From: Scilla litardierei | Lineage: Eukaryota; Streptophyta; Magnoliopsida; Asparagales; Asparagaceae | DNA: 64,000 nt | Direction of reading: 5' to 3' | Assembly: GCA_030789695.1 (NCBI GenBank) | Contig: CM061142.1 | Coordinates: forward strand, 43,137,375 to 43,201,374 | Shown here: in pieces, positions 44,326 through 55,250 of the stretch | Numbering within the stretch: position 1 is the stretch's first letter | Layout: every line of letters begins with the position of its first letter | Program-made: the position numbers and the translations under genes | Notes under the pieces: model-generated | Told to the model about the DNA's origin: nothing | What the model saw: only the letters and a program-made list of their open reading frames with translations | Database searches by the model: none

Positions 44326-44369
44326 ACCTGACGTACTGTACCTAAGAGAAAAGGAACTGTACGTCAGGT
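44326..44369 (-). other. Conserved LTR hairpin, copy 3
   Basis: Equivalent of 637-680 with 13 of 14 pairs kept (ACCTGACGTACTGT against ACTGTACGTCAGGT) and the same loop apart from one base. Confidence 0.65.
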
Positions 44370-44690
44370 AAAGTCTACAAGAAAGGGTTAGACTCTACTG
44401 CAAGTGTAATGTAATTAAGAGCAACATTTTACTGGTTGATTAACATGCTGGGGTTATGACATGGCAATTATACTATGCAGAAAGTAAAAACGGTGCAGAA
44501 AAAGTAAACGGGACAGACAGTAGCTGTAGCGTATGCTACCGGCTATGGGACTAAGCTAGACAGACAGGACAAGCCAAGACAAGACATGTGTGACTCGAAG
44601 GGTTCACGCCTTATGGTTTGAGGGCGGCCAGACCCTCTCCCCGTGCGACCGCTCAACCCTACCCCAAACCCAAGTGCTCAAGACAAGACA

Positions 44691-44908
44691 GGGATCACTC
44701 TTGCTTGGAGAGCATCCGAAACGCCCGTAGGCTTTTTGTAACACAGGGATCACTCTTGCGTGGAGAGCTTCTGAAACGCCCGTAGGCTTTTTGTAACACG
44801 GGGATCACTCTCGCGTGGAGAGCATCCGAAACGCACGTAGGCTTTTTGTAACACAGGGATCACTCTTGCGTGGAGAGCATCCGAAATGCCCGTAGGCTTT
44901 TTGTAACA
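44691..44908. repeat. Four tandem 55-bp repeats in LTR A2
   Basis: Same four units as at 1013-1230, with scattered substitutions and no change in copy number. Confidence 0.9.
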
Positions 44909-45067
44909 TGACATGACAGGTGATAAGGAGTTGTTCATTCTAGGGGGTCCACACGCATGCACGCACGCACAGGTGAAGCCTATAAAAGCAGTTGTTGTTG
45001 TTATTTCTAGGGTGTCCACACGCACGCACACACAGAATAGCCCTAATGTGTCAGTTATTGTTGTTGT

Positions 45068-47898
45068 TGTCACGCCCCGCTTCCCTAATATAGAAGGTGA
45101 GACGTGAGGAGGTCCGCTCAGACGTGGAGCTGTGAAGCTGCAGTCTGAAAAGCGTCTGTAAAAATTTCAAATCATAGCAGGTCCTTTGCATTGCGATGAA
45201 ACAACAACAATAATAATGAAGCAGATAAAAGAATATCTACCAACAAAACATCCAACAAGTATTCCAACATCACAAAAAAGTCACAAAAGTACATGTCCGA
45301 AAAGAAGGCCTAAGCATGGTCGAAACTACAACAAGAAGTGGTGCAACGCACCGAACAACCTAACAGCGGCTACTAGAAAAGTAAATAACATCTAAAAGAA
45401 AGTCACCAGCTGAGACTAAGGGTAGGACCGGTATCCTCGAACTGGACTTCAGTAACCTGTCGACTTCTGCAACTTACTCAGGCTAAAACCTGACATGTGA
45501 CACCCAAAGAGAAAAGGGCACATGTCAGCAAAAATATCCAAAGGAGGAAGGGAGACTTTTGTGCAAGGAAACGTAAAGCACAGTAGGTATAAGATAAATG
45601 CAGCTTAACAGTTCTAAAATAATGATGACATGACATGATATTTAATGAATGCAGTAGTTTAAACATGAACATGATACTTGCAGTGCACGGCACGTCGTAG
45701 CGAGTGCTACTAAACAATATTCACGAGTAACTTGTATTCATGATGTGCACAGGGTTTACGCCTTACAACTGAAGTTGCTGATCTGGCATACTTCTACACT
45801 GAGTGGTCGCTTAACCCTACCCTTGACTTGTGTCGAGCCTTGGTTTCCCAAGTATGTTGGCTTGCTTCTGGATCACGAGTCCAGGAAGTGTTTCTCAATA
45901 TGGACTGGTGCCCATCTTTTGGATCACGAGCCAGGAAGTGTTTTTGGCATAGGGTAGTGCCCGCAAAGCATGTGCCTAGCCTCAATGGCAATAACATTTG
46001 TAGCGTGTGCTACTCAATCACGAAGAACATATGATGCATGCCATGACATGGGATGAGTAGTTAAAGTGAGTACCGTTAATTGAAAAGTAAACATGACATG
46101 GCAGTATGAATGAAAGCAGAAAAAGTGTCGGATCTAGCTTCGTTGTCAAGCTAGATCAAGTAGGGTGTCGGATCTAGTTTCGTTGTCAAACTAGATCAAA
46201 AGGGCGTCTAGGCAGCTATCATTTCACTATCTAGTCTCTTTTACGCTAACAAACAAATTGGCCTAAAACGTGGCCTAAAACATTTACTGGCAAGTATCAC
46301 TTGCATGTTTCCAGTGGTATCGGTTGTCGTGGGTTCGTCTGGACGGGTATTACATGTTGGTATGTCTGGTTCTCTGTTTTGGTCAAACATATCACCGAAT
46401 TAGATTTATTGCGAGATAAAAATATCGGGTTATTCCTTAAAGTAGGTTCATTTATTGTTATTGGGATCTCTGGCTAGGGTGATGTCTATAGTTTGTTATA
46501 TCATTTTATATTAACATGGTAAGCCATATTTAATATCTAATGTTATCCTAACATCATTGACAACTACTAAAATTTAATACTAGCTAATTAATCAACCCAA
46601 TACTAGTTAATGACATGGTTATCATCATGTTAACATCTCAACCAATAACACTACCTACTCCACATGTTAATTTTATTCTCTCTCTCCTTTACTCTTTATA
46701 TAGGCTGTCACCCTCTTTCATGGTTAACATTTTATTTATTAAACTACCTTCTCATTCTCTTTCTTCTCTTTAAGTTATTACTATAACTTAAAGGCGGTCA
46801 CCCTACTCTATTTTTTATTCAATCAACCTACTACCATTATTTCTCATGTCTCCTTGCTGTCTGTTCTTGTCCATTTCCCTTTTTTCGTTTTCATACCTTG
46901 CAGACAACCGAACGCAAGGAGAGAAGGGGGCACTCACATTCGCCAAGGGAGGAGGACCTCGGCGGCTGAAAGCGGCGCACGGGCGGTGCGGGGCTTCGTG
47001 GCGGCACTCCAGGCGGTCAGGGGCGCAAGGGGCGGCGGCCCAGGAGTCTGACGGCTGCGGACAGGGCCAGGCAGCGGTGGTTAGGGCTGTGCGCACAAGC
47101 TGAGGGGAGGTGCGGCCTTAGGAAGGGGAAGGAGGAGGAAGAAGGAGAAGAGGTTGATGTTTGGTTTGAGTTCTTGTTGAATCTGGAATCGATTTGGATC
47201 TGAAAATATTTCTAAGAATCTGAATTTGATTTTCAGATCTCCTTGTATCTAGATTTCTAATTTGGGTTTTGGGTCTTTGTTTTCAGATTGGGTTGATGTT
47301 TGGATGTTGGATTCTGGTTTGATTTCTTGGTGTGGATGAGAATTTGGGTTGAGAAATTGGTTTTTGTGTATGGGTAGTTTGCTAAAATTGACAGAGGATT
47401 TGTAGAGTTGGGTTTTGCAGATATGAAGATGGGTTTGTCTGATGGAGCTTGAGGCCACTGTGTGATGAAGATGGAGGTGGAGGGAAGTCTGCCTTAAAGA
47501 AGGATTTAGCAGGGGACCGTTTTAATTCGATTAGGTGTTAGATTAGGACAATCTTAAATGATGTTTGTTGACTAACAAGGGGAATGAATCTGACGAACGT
47601 GTAAGACTTCTCCTCCAAAAAACTAAACGTGTTTGTGAATGAAGAGTAATTAGTTAATTAATTAAGTTATAAAATGTAATTATTAAATTAACAAAAGCAA
47701 TTAGTAAAAATAACAAAAATAATTAAATTAAAGTTTTTAATTAAACGTGATGATTAATTAATGACGATACGGTAAAGACGGAAAAACAGAGTCGCACACG
47801 CGTAACAAGAAACGTACGGACGAAAAGTCAACTAAACGACTGAAGGAAAATACCGGTACACACGAACTAAAGCACGGCTAAAAATACAGGCCGTTACA
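45068..47898 (-). mobile_element. Solo LTR inside LTR A2, Tekay/Del-like, TSD GTTGT
   Basis: Starts TGTCACGCCCCG, ends GGCCGTTACA and is flanked by GTTGT at 45063-45067 and 47899-47903; the empty site is in LTR A1 near 1383. Both ends resemble those of its host LTR, so it comes from a related family that inserted into its relative. It contains the conserved hairpin (45490-45528), a roughly 55-bp duplication around GGATCACGAG-N-CCAGGAAGTGTT (about 45868-45945) and a GC-rich block (46930-47140). Confidence 0.92.
45490..45528 (-). other. Conserved LTR hairpin, copy 4
   Basis: Perfect 10-bp stem CTGACATGTG/CACATGTCAG around a 19-nt loop, read in the sense direction as CCCTTTTCTCTTTGGGTGT. The loop is that of copy 1 while the stem is that of copy 2. 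The 3′ arm again contains an ATG, here opening only a 15-codon frame. Confidence 0.7.
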
Positions 47899-50029
47899 GT
47901 TGTTGTTTGTGCTCAGACTTCGTCGTAAAGTCTAAGCTGTCAAGGGAGGGTCCCGGACGCTATCATTTCACGTCCAGTTCTCTTTAAATGTATTTTAACT
48001 TTCTAAGGAGGAGATGGCCTAAACGTGGCCAAAAGTACACAAGTGTAAACACTTACCGGCGGTGGCGAGAGTGTCGTCTGTCTGGAGCGTCTCGTCGAAG
48101 CGGTGTGTCAGCGAGGGTCCGTCTGAAACGGGTCAACGGCGATGTCAGGACACATTTTTCATCATTCCTATTAGAGTTCATTTCTAGGTTCAACGGGGCT
48201 ATCCTAGCGGTCAAAGTCAAGTTTTTGTTTTGGTTCAGCCTAATCGAGGATCTATCCTATATGCGCAGATATTCACGTCATTCGTCGATGTCTAAGATTT
48301 AGCAACGTTTTAAAGGTGCGGAAATGAAATTTAATTATTGTTGACAATTTTTAGATTACGTTTTCGATTCGCTACGGTGTGGGTTCTTACTACGTGTTAG
48401 AGGGCTAACCTTTTTAACGTTTGATCGAAGAGCGGACGTCGGGTCGGAAGGGCGATGGATCTGTGTCGTCAGCAATGTCTCAACCGCAGGTAGCAAAAAA
48501 GGCACTTTCAGACAGCAAGGTCGAGGCACGAACAGCGAGCAAGCATCGATCTCTCTCCCGTTGCGGGTAGCGCAACGGATCTACACGGCGGTGGCAACGT
48601 CAGGGAAAAACACGCGAGTTCGACGACGCGTATGAACTCCTAGGATCAAAGGGGGCTGCCGAGGATTGAAGGAGGTCAGTGGGGATTTCTCGGCCTGGTG
48701 GGTGGCCGATGGCATCAACGCGCGACGGTGGGCGGCCGTGAGAAGACAAAGAGGACAGATTTGTGCAACGGTCGTTGTCGTGCGTCGCAGCAGAAAAGCG
48801 GCAACCAGAGCGGTCAAAGGGGACTTGTAGAAGATAAAGGGGTTCAAGAGAGATCTAATGGTGGTAGAGTGGTTGCCGGAAGTGGTCGGAGATGGCCGGG
48901 CGTCGGTGTTGAACGGCGGAGCACAGATCTGTCAAAAACTGCTGTTATAGCTCGGTTTCAACGGGTTTTTGAGGAGCTAGAGATGAGAGATGTGATAAAG
49001 GGGATTTGCAGTTGATAGGGGGGTTCGATGAGAGTCCGATGGTGGTAGGTGGTTGTCGTCAGTCGCCGGAGGTGGCCGGACGTGGCATTTTTCGGCGGTG
49101 GACAGATCTGTCCAAACTGTCGTTAGTGTTGTATTTGAGAGTGTTTTGAGAGAGATAGAGAGCAAAGGAAAGGGGAAGGAGACTTGCAGATGATAGAGGG
49201 GTCAAAGGGAAGTCAAGCGGAGGTGGCGGCATTTGGAGTAGGCAGCCGAAGCGTCAACAGCGGCCGTTTTCCGGCGGGCGCGGCCAGATCTGGGACTTAC
49301 GGCTAGGGCTGGTTTGTGGGGGCTTTAGAAAGAGAAAGGGGAGGAGATAGGAGAAGGGAAGGAGGAAGTGGTGGTGGTTGGAGTGGGGGGATGTCCGGTG
49401 GCCGCCGACGATGCGTGAGGAGGTGCAAAAAGGGAAGGTGGCTGCTGGGTAAGGGTGTACGCATGAGATGTTAGGGTATGCCATGGGTTTGTGTTAAAAA
49501 GGAAGGGCTTTGCTATTTGGGTGCTAAAATGGGTATACTTAGGGATGGCTAGGATAGAGAGTGTGAGAGGAGGGGTGTAGTTTTGGGTGAGGTTAGCCAC
49601 ATGAATCCCATGAGATACGTAAAGATCTCACATGATTAGGGGTTAAGTTTGAACTTCGAATTTGATTGGGGCTAAACGGGCTTGAAAGTGATTAGTGATT
49701 GGTTGGGCTAGGGGTGTCTGAAAATTACGGAAAAAATATCGGGACGACCATGACGACGAGAGGCTCGAGGGTACGATGGTCAATTGCGCATTTGGTCCAC
49801 TGATAACAAACTAAAAATAAAAAGGTCCGGCGACTAAGACTAAAGCTACGACATCTCTACAATCAAAGCTGATTTGTGGGAGAACGACCCGTGAAATGAC
49901 GTTCACTAAAAATCCAACTGTTCTGGCATTTTCATTGTAAATTTTTTTTCGTTTACATCTCAATTACCCCATATACGTACATTTGAAAATTAAAGCAATG
50001 GTAAGAGGTGTGCCAAGATCCTACAAAGG

Positions 50030-51864
50030 CTAGATAGGCCCTTGGTCTCCACCAAGCATGGTCGTGGGCTCTCGATCTCCTGAAGCACCAGCTCTTACAT
50101 CGTCACCCGTCGTGGTGACAACTTCGTCGATAGTAGTGGTCTCCCTCATGCCCTGACTCGGATCATCATCATCAATATCCAGAAATAGCACCGGAATCTG
50201 GTCAATCTCAGCGGAGAGGTCAGGGAACTGGTCCTTCATTTTTGATCGATATCGTTCATAACATTGCGTGTATAACTCGTCGAAATCGGGAAAAGAATCC
50301 TTGAATTCCAGGACTGCCCTCTCTGCTATGACCTTCGCATTGGCTCTCTCCTCCTACAGAGCCTTCTCTGCTTGCTCTCTTAAAGTGGCTTATTCTGCCT
50401 CCCTGTCGCAAGACTCGCATAGCTCACATCGAGCCACTGAAGGTGATCCAGTCTCGATTCACAAAGAAGCTCAATCCTAGTCAACTCGACCTGAGACTTC
50501 TCCACGGCCGACTTAACGGCCCCCATGGTGACTTTGTGATTAGTCACCACTGGGGCTCGTTGACGTAACGTAGCTGTGGCCATGAGAGCCTACAAACAAC
50601 ACACGATAGTTAACATCCATGCTTGCATCACCTACAATGGAGGCTGGTCAGTAATTACATGGACATTAGCGTGGACTGCCATCGATGCAAGCTTCATGCA
50701 ATCGACCCTCTCTACGGTAACCCTGTCACGTGGAAGGGTCGCATTTTCAGCAATCCAGGAGGTGGCCCTGCACTCTAGAAGAGCGGAATCTTTTCACCTC
50801 ATTGGAAACACCATTCGAATGAGTTTCTCTACGGAGTAATCAAAGGGAGTATGAGGAGATCGACTCTCTAGCAAAATCAGTCTGAATTCGTCAAGAATGT
50901 CTTTAAACAATGGTACTGGAGGGAACATACTTCCCAAGGCCAGGAATCCTCGTGTAGAAAAAGCTCCGGAGGGACCCGGGTCTCCCCCGAGTTTTCCTCT
51001 AAAGGAGTTCCCATCTCCTACTGAGGGATCTGCTTCACGACTTAAGTCGACACAGATGGCTTCGAGTCATTAAGGAGAATCCGACGCCTCCTCTTACTCC
51101 CCTCAACTGCAACCACCTCGAATTCGGAGGGCAGGCTTCTCCTTTTTCTTCCACTGGAGATGGACCACCTGAGTAGCCCTCTCAACGATAACGAGTCGAT
51201 TCTCCGACGATTGAGCCGTCCTTTCTTCCATAGACGGCACCCGAGGAGATAACATGCTCTTCTCAGCCTCTCTAATAGAAGCCTCGACTCACTCTCTCAG
51301 TGCAGGTTCCACTTGGTACTCTAGACCGACCATGCCTGCAGAAGAAATAAACATGTTACGTCAGAGAACGAAGGTCGAATAGTTGATAGGCACGATCGAA
51401 TCAACCTTTTGTCCACATGGTCTAGCACAACACCAAATCGGACCACAACCACTTTGTCTTCCTCACATTCTCTGGCTGACTCGCCAATGCGTCGGTGGAT
51501 TCCTTCTTCTCTCTAGTCAAAGGCTTCTCCTCGGCAGGGCCTAAGTCAGGGACACCCCAGCAGGTGTAGAAGCTCGCCTCTCCTTGAAAGACCACGAACA
51601 CGAACTCTTCTTTCCATTTGGAATTAGAAGTCGGGAGGTTGTCAAACAATTTCCTGCCTCGACGAGCTGTAATCATACACCAGCATAGAGTCTTGAGAGG
51701 AGGAATCGAGAAGAAATAATTGAATAGTCTTAGTGATGGTTCAATCCCTTTCATCATGCATAGATCTATAAAGCCCATCAATGCACATATGGCATTCAAC
51801 ATATACTAACAAAGAGAAATGTTCGGGTTGCACAAGAAGTAGCGCATGAAGGGGTGCATAAGGA
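50030..51864 (-). pseudogene. Antisense-type ORF of element D, C-terminal part
   Basis: The conserved part (51802-51422: MLNAICALMGF, WCMITARRGRKLF, WKEEFVFV) resembles the domain annotated as putative gypsy-type transposon (Transposase_28) found in plant Ty3 elements. In Tat-type elements such ORFs often lie antisense, between integrase and the 3′ LTR. Downstream the reading is broken by many stops, with recognisable remnants of a Glu/Ala-rich coiled coil and a final open acidic piece (50239-50030: DIDDDDPSQG). The N-terminal part is at 60031-60574, separated by element C. Function in these elements is unknown. Confidence 0.6.
51577..51864. repeat. 288-bp target duplication, left copy
   Basis: Matches 60031-60318 along all 288 bases with two substitutions and no gaps. 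Both copies contain the same premature stop of the antisense-type ORF. Element C lies exactly between the copies, so the segment looks like an extremely long target duplication. Confidence 0.93.
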
Positions 51865-53294
51865 CCTAGCCTAGGGAAGCTAGCATTAGGGTCAACATCA
51901 TCGTTCAATCGCGCACCGAGCCCAATCTCTTGCAAACTCGGCCCGCGACCTAGTTTGGGATAGTTCCTACCCATCCAATCTCTTGCAAATGGGTATCGGC
52001 ACGGAATTGGAACCGGAAACCCTAGTATCGGTCCAATCTCTTGCAAACCGACACTACGGAAATTCGATTCCAACCCAATTCGGATTTCTAGGGTTTCCTA
52101 TCGAATTGGGATCCAATCTCTTGAAAATCCCAATCGATGTGAATTCCTAGCTATCCGTAGTAAATTGATCCCAATCTAATCCCTAATAGCAATTCTAGCA
52201 AAATTCCTACCAATTCATCACAATTATGAAATAGGGCTTGTAGGGTTCATCCCCACGCCCCAAGACGTGGCGACTACTCACAATTCATAGCAAGATCACA
52301 AAAATAATCAATGAAATAAGCAATAGAATTCATCACAATATTGAGATATGCAATAAAAATAGAATTTTTAGAGAAGAGAAAACTCAAACCAATGGAGTTC
52401 TTCAAATAATTCTTCAAAAATCAACTTTTGTCTCCTCTCCAATCTCAAGAATAAAGCTAAAAAGTTAATCTAAAAGGCTACAAAAAATCTAAGAGAAAGG
52501 CTCTCCAAACTAGGGTAAAAACAGGGGTTAAATACCCCCCAAAATCGTCCAAAAACTGTGACCAAAATACCCCTGCGCAGCCTGTTTTTCGCAATTTTCG
52601 CTACAGGCAGCGCGTCGCACTCGGCCGAGTGACAAAAGTCGCTCAGCCGAGTGAGAAACCCTGTAATTTTCCAGTAAGTCTTGATCTTCAAGGGTCTTCA
52701 CTTCGGGGGCGGCTCGGCCGAGTGAGTTGTCGTCACTCGGCCGATGGCTTCATGGTACTCGGGCGGTCGGGATTATCCACTCAGCCGAGTGGGTCTTCTG
52801 AAGCTCAGGCAGCCGAAAAACAGTAACATGGCGATTTTTGAATGGCTTCGTCTGGGCGCCACTCGGGCGGACGGGGTCTCGTCACTCGGCCGATGTGGTC
52901 TCCGTCGCTCGGCCGAGTGCACGTATGAATCGTGTCTGATCTGGTCGGCCGAGCGGTGTCTCGCTGGTCGGCCGAGTGGCTCCTCCACTCGGCCGAGTGG
53001 GACACAAAACATGCCCAAACGGCTTGTTTTGGCCTCCTCGTCGCTCCTGCGACGTCCGTTCTTCTTCCGCTCCTCTCCAACAGCAAAATACCCCTCAGTG
53101 AGGTCGTTGGTGACCGTCTGGAGTAAGCGCATCCCGAGATCACTCCAAATCGCGCCAAATCACCTGAAATGCAACAAAAACAACAAATCGTGAAAAGCAT
53201 CGCAATATCGTCGATATATCATGAAAAACATGATTTGGACGATCTAAATGGCATGCAAACATGCGGGAAAAAGGTGTAAAATAAGGAGTGATCA
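51865..53294 (-). repeat. Truncated 3′ LTR of element C
   Basis: Corresponds to 58601-60030 of the complete LTR. The missing part is the 3′ (U5) terminus, which a normal integration would need. The junction is abrupt (AAGGA|CCTAGCC). It includes the dyad array, a TATTTAA box on the minus strand (52528-52534) and a run of CCAATCTCTTGCAAA repeats (about 51925-52135). Confidence 0.9.
52618..52999. repeat. Dyad array CACTCGGCCGAGTG, left LTR of element C
   Basis: About ten sites. Perfect CACTCGGCCGAGTG occurs at 52618 and 52986, and shortened or one-base variants (GCTCAGCCGAGTG, GCTCGGCCGAGTG, GGTCGGCCGAGTG, ACTCGGCCGATG) lie between. Some G-to-A changes here are intact in the other LTR. Confidence 0.9.
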
Positions 53295-55250
53295 AAATCC
53301 CCCAAGCTTACCTCTTACTCGTCCTCGAGGAAGATAAGTAAAAGGAGAACCCGGTGGATTCGGAAAACGAAAACGGCGAAAAAAAATGAAAAATGAAAAA
53401 CGGAGAAGAATGAAAAACGAAATAAAAATAAAGAAGAAAGAAAGAAGCGAAGAGGTAAGCCGCTAGATCATTTTCTCAGGACGTGGGTTCCGCTTACTCG
53501 TATAGTATGCACTGAATGAAAAACACATGTCAAAGAGTTTTATTTTGATATCATAGTATTGTGGTGCAAATAGAAATAGAAAACCCACGAACAACAATAT
53601 AATCATGAAAAACGGAATAATCTTATAATTAACATCGTCCGAATCATTTAAAGCGGTATACAAATCACAGATCACACACTTTTCAATTGAATGCTTTCTA
53701 TCAGGAGTATAAGAGTATCACACTATAGAATAGAGAGAATAGAAAAGTATGGATTTCATGAAATGAGTGCTAGGCTTAGATTTCTGGATTTCGTAAAGCT
53801 AAAAATAATCTCACCGAGTATAGAATATTACTTAGCCTAGGTTGTCGTGTAACGTCAAGTAGTCACTCTCTCACACATCAATGGATCCCCTCCCCCAAGC
53901 TTATCTATAAGCGTGGTGGCATAAAAAAATATTTACATCCCCATTTTTATAAAGCTCCAAAAGTAATAAAAACGAACACGAAAAGAGAGAAGAAAGAAAG
54001 AAAGTGAGATGGGATCTTTTATTGAGGATTTTTCCTCTTTTCTTTTTTTTTGATGCAATAGCATATATACACAACGATCCCAACTCGAAGAGAGATAATG
54101 ATATACAAGAATATTTTCTCTTTTCTCTTTTTTTTTCTTTTTTTTTGAATAAGAAATTTGGAGCTAGGAATTAATAGCGGGGGAAATGCCATATAATAGA
54201 ATCGCTAAGGGGAGATTCACCAATGATTTTAAAAGTAGAGAAATGATGTTCAAGATTTGTGGAGAAAGAAATGAATATATCTCTCGGTTCACTCTATAAG
54301 ACATGCACGACAACTTCAGCAGGGTAATCTAATCTACTCAGTTTCGATCACAAAAAAGCTAACTAATCCAGATTTATCATAGCTAACATCATTCAATCAT
54401 CCTGAAGTGAAATGTACAGTTCATGCATATAGAAGTGATATAGGAAAAGAAATCGGTACTCCAGATATAGGCATTCAATGCGTGAATCTTGATGTGTTTT
54501 CTGTGATAGCATACATATGAATATTCAGACTCAGCTAATAATAAAATTTCATCCATTTTCATGTGGAAAAAGTGTGGGTTACTATCTCTAGATGCAAGGC
54601 AAGTCATAGCATATGATATCAGAAATAAAATCTAAGACACGATAAATAAAGCATGCATATAGAATAAGCTAACTCCACGTCATCATCATCATAGAAAAGT
54701 CATCTCTAGCATGAGATGAAAAGGAAAAAAAATAAAGATAAAGGAAAAATAGAACTATTTACAATGCGGCACACAGAAAAATAAGAAATACGTGATGCAT
54801 GGCAAAATAAAAAAATGATGAAAATAAGTGCAAAAGCGGAAAATGGCGTGAAAAACTAAAAATAAAGGTGGCAAACAGAAAAAGAACGTGAGAACTCACT
54901 CCCCCAAGCTAAATGGCACAGTGTCCTCAATGTGCAAAGTGTGGCACACCGAGAGACAAGTAATGTGAGGGGTAAGTGAGGATGCATGCATGATGGGGAA
55001 AAAAAGGAAAATAAACGAAAAATAAAGAAACGAAAAATATGATGCGGACATGATGCATGCAGGAATGGAGTGATACAGATATAAAGATGGGGCACCAAAA
55101 ACTCTCCCTCTCTCCCAAAAAAGATATATAAGGATACGATCTGAATGAGAAACCCAAAATAAGTGAGGGGAGGGGGTGGACAAAAATGCAACAGGACCCA
55201 GCAGAAACGGGCAGCACAACGGCAGGAATAATCGATGGCATCAAGGGTGC
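53295..55250 (-). other. Element C interior, non-coding 3′ part
   Basis: No gene was seen; A/T-rich with poly-T runs around 54040 and 54130. Three minus-strand AGCTTGGGGGA-type blocks occur at 53295-53310 (the polypurine tract), 53891-53904 and 54900-54913. The first is followed by a CTCGTCCTCGAGGA dyad (about 53320-53335). Both the number of blocks and the dyad repeat what is seen in element B. Confidence 0.65.

Larger units (their letters stand above)
43876..49917 (-). mobile_element. Tekay/Del-like long LTR (A2), interrupted, one end lost
   Basis: Aligns with 184-3378 of LTR A1 across its length once the solo LTR at 45068-47898 is removed, with several percent divergence by eye. The last 139 bp of A1 (3379-3517) are missing: at 49917 the sequence switches abruptly to element D. 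It has the same hairpin and 55-bp array as A1. Placed as the 5′ LTR of the outer minus-strand element, though it could be an independent copy. Confidence 0.75.

Noticed and set aside
54856..55244. Three overlapping Phe/Ser/Leu-rich minus-strand frames
   Set aside because: They overlap in all three phases in low-complexity sequence around a polypurine-like block; no domain or shared start.
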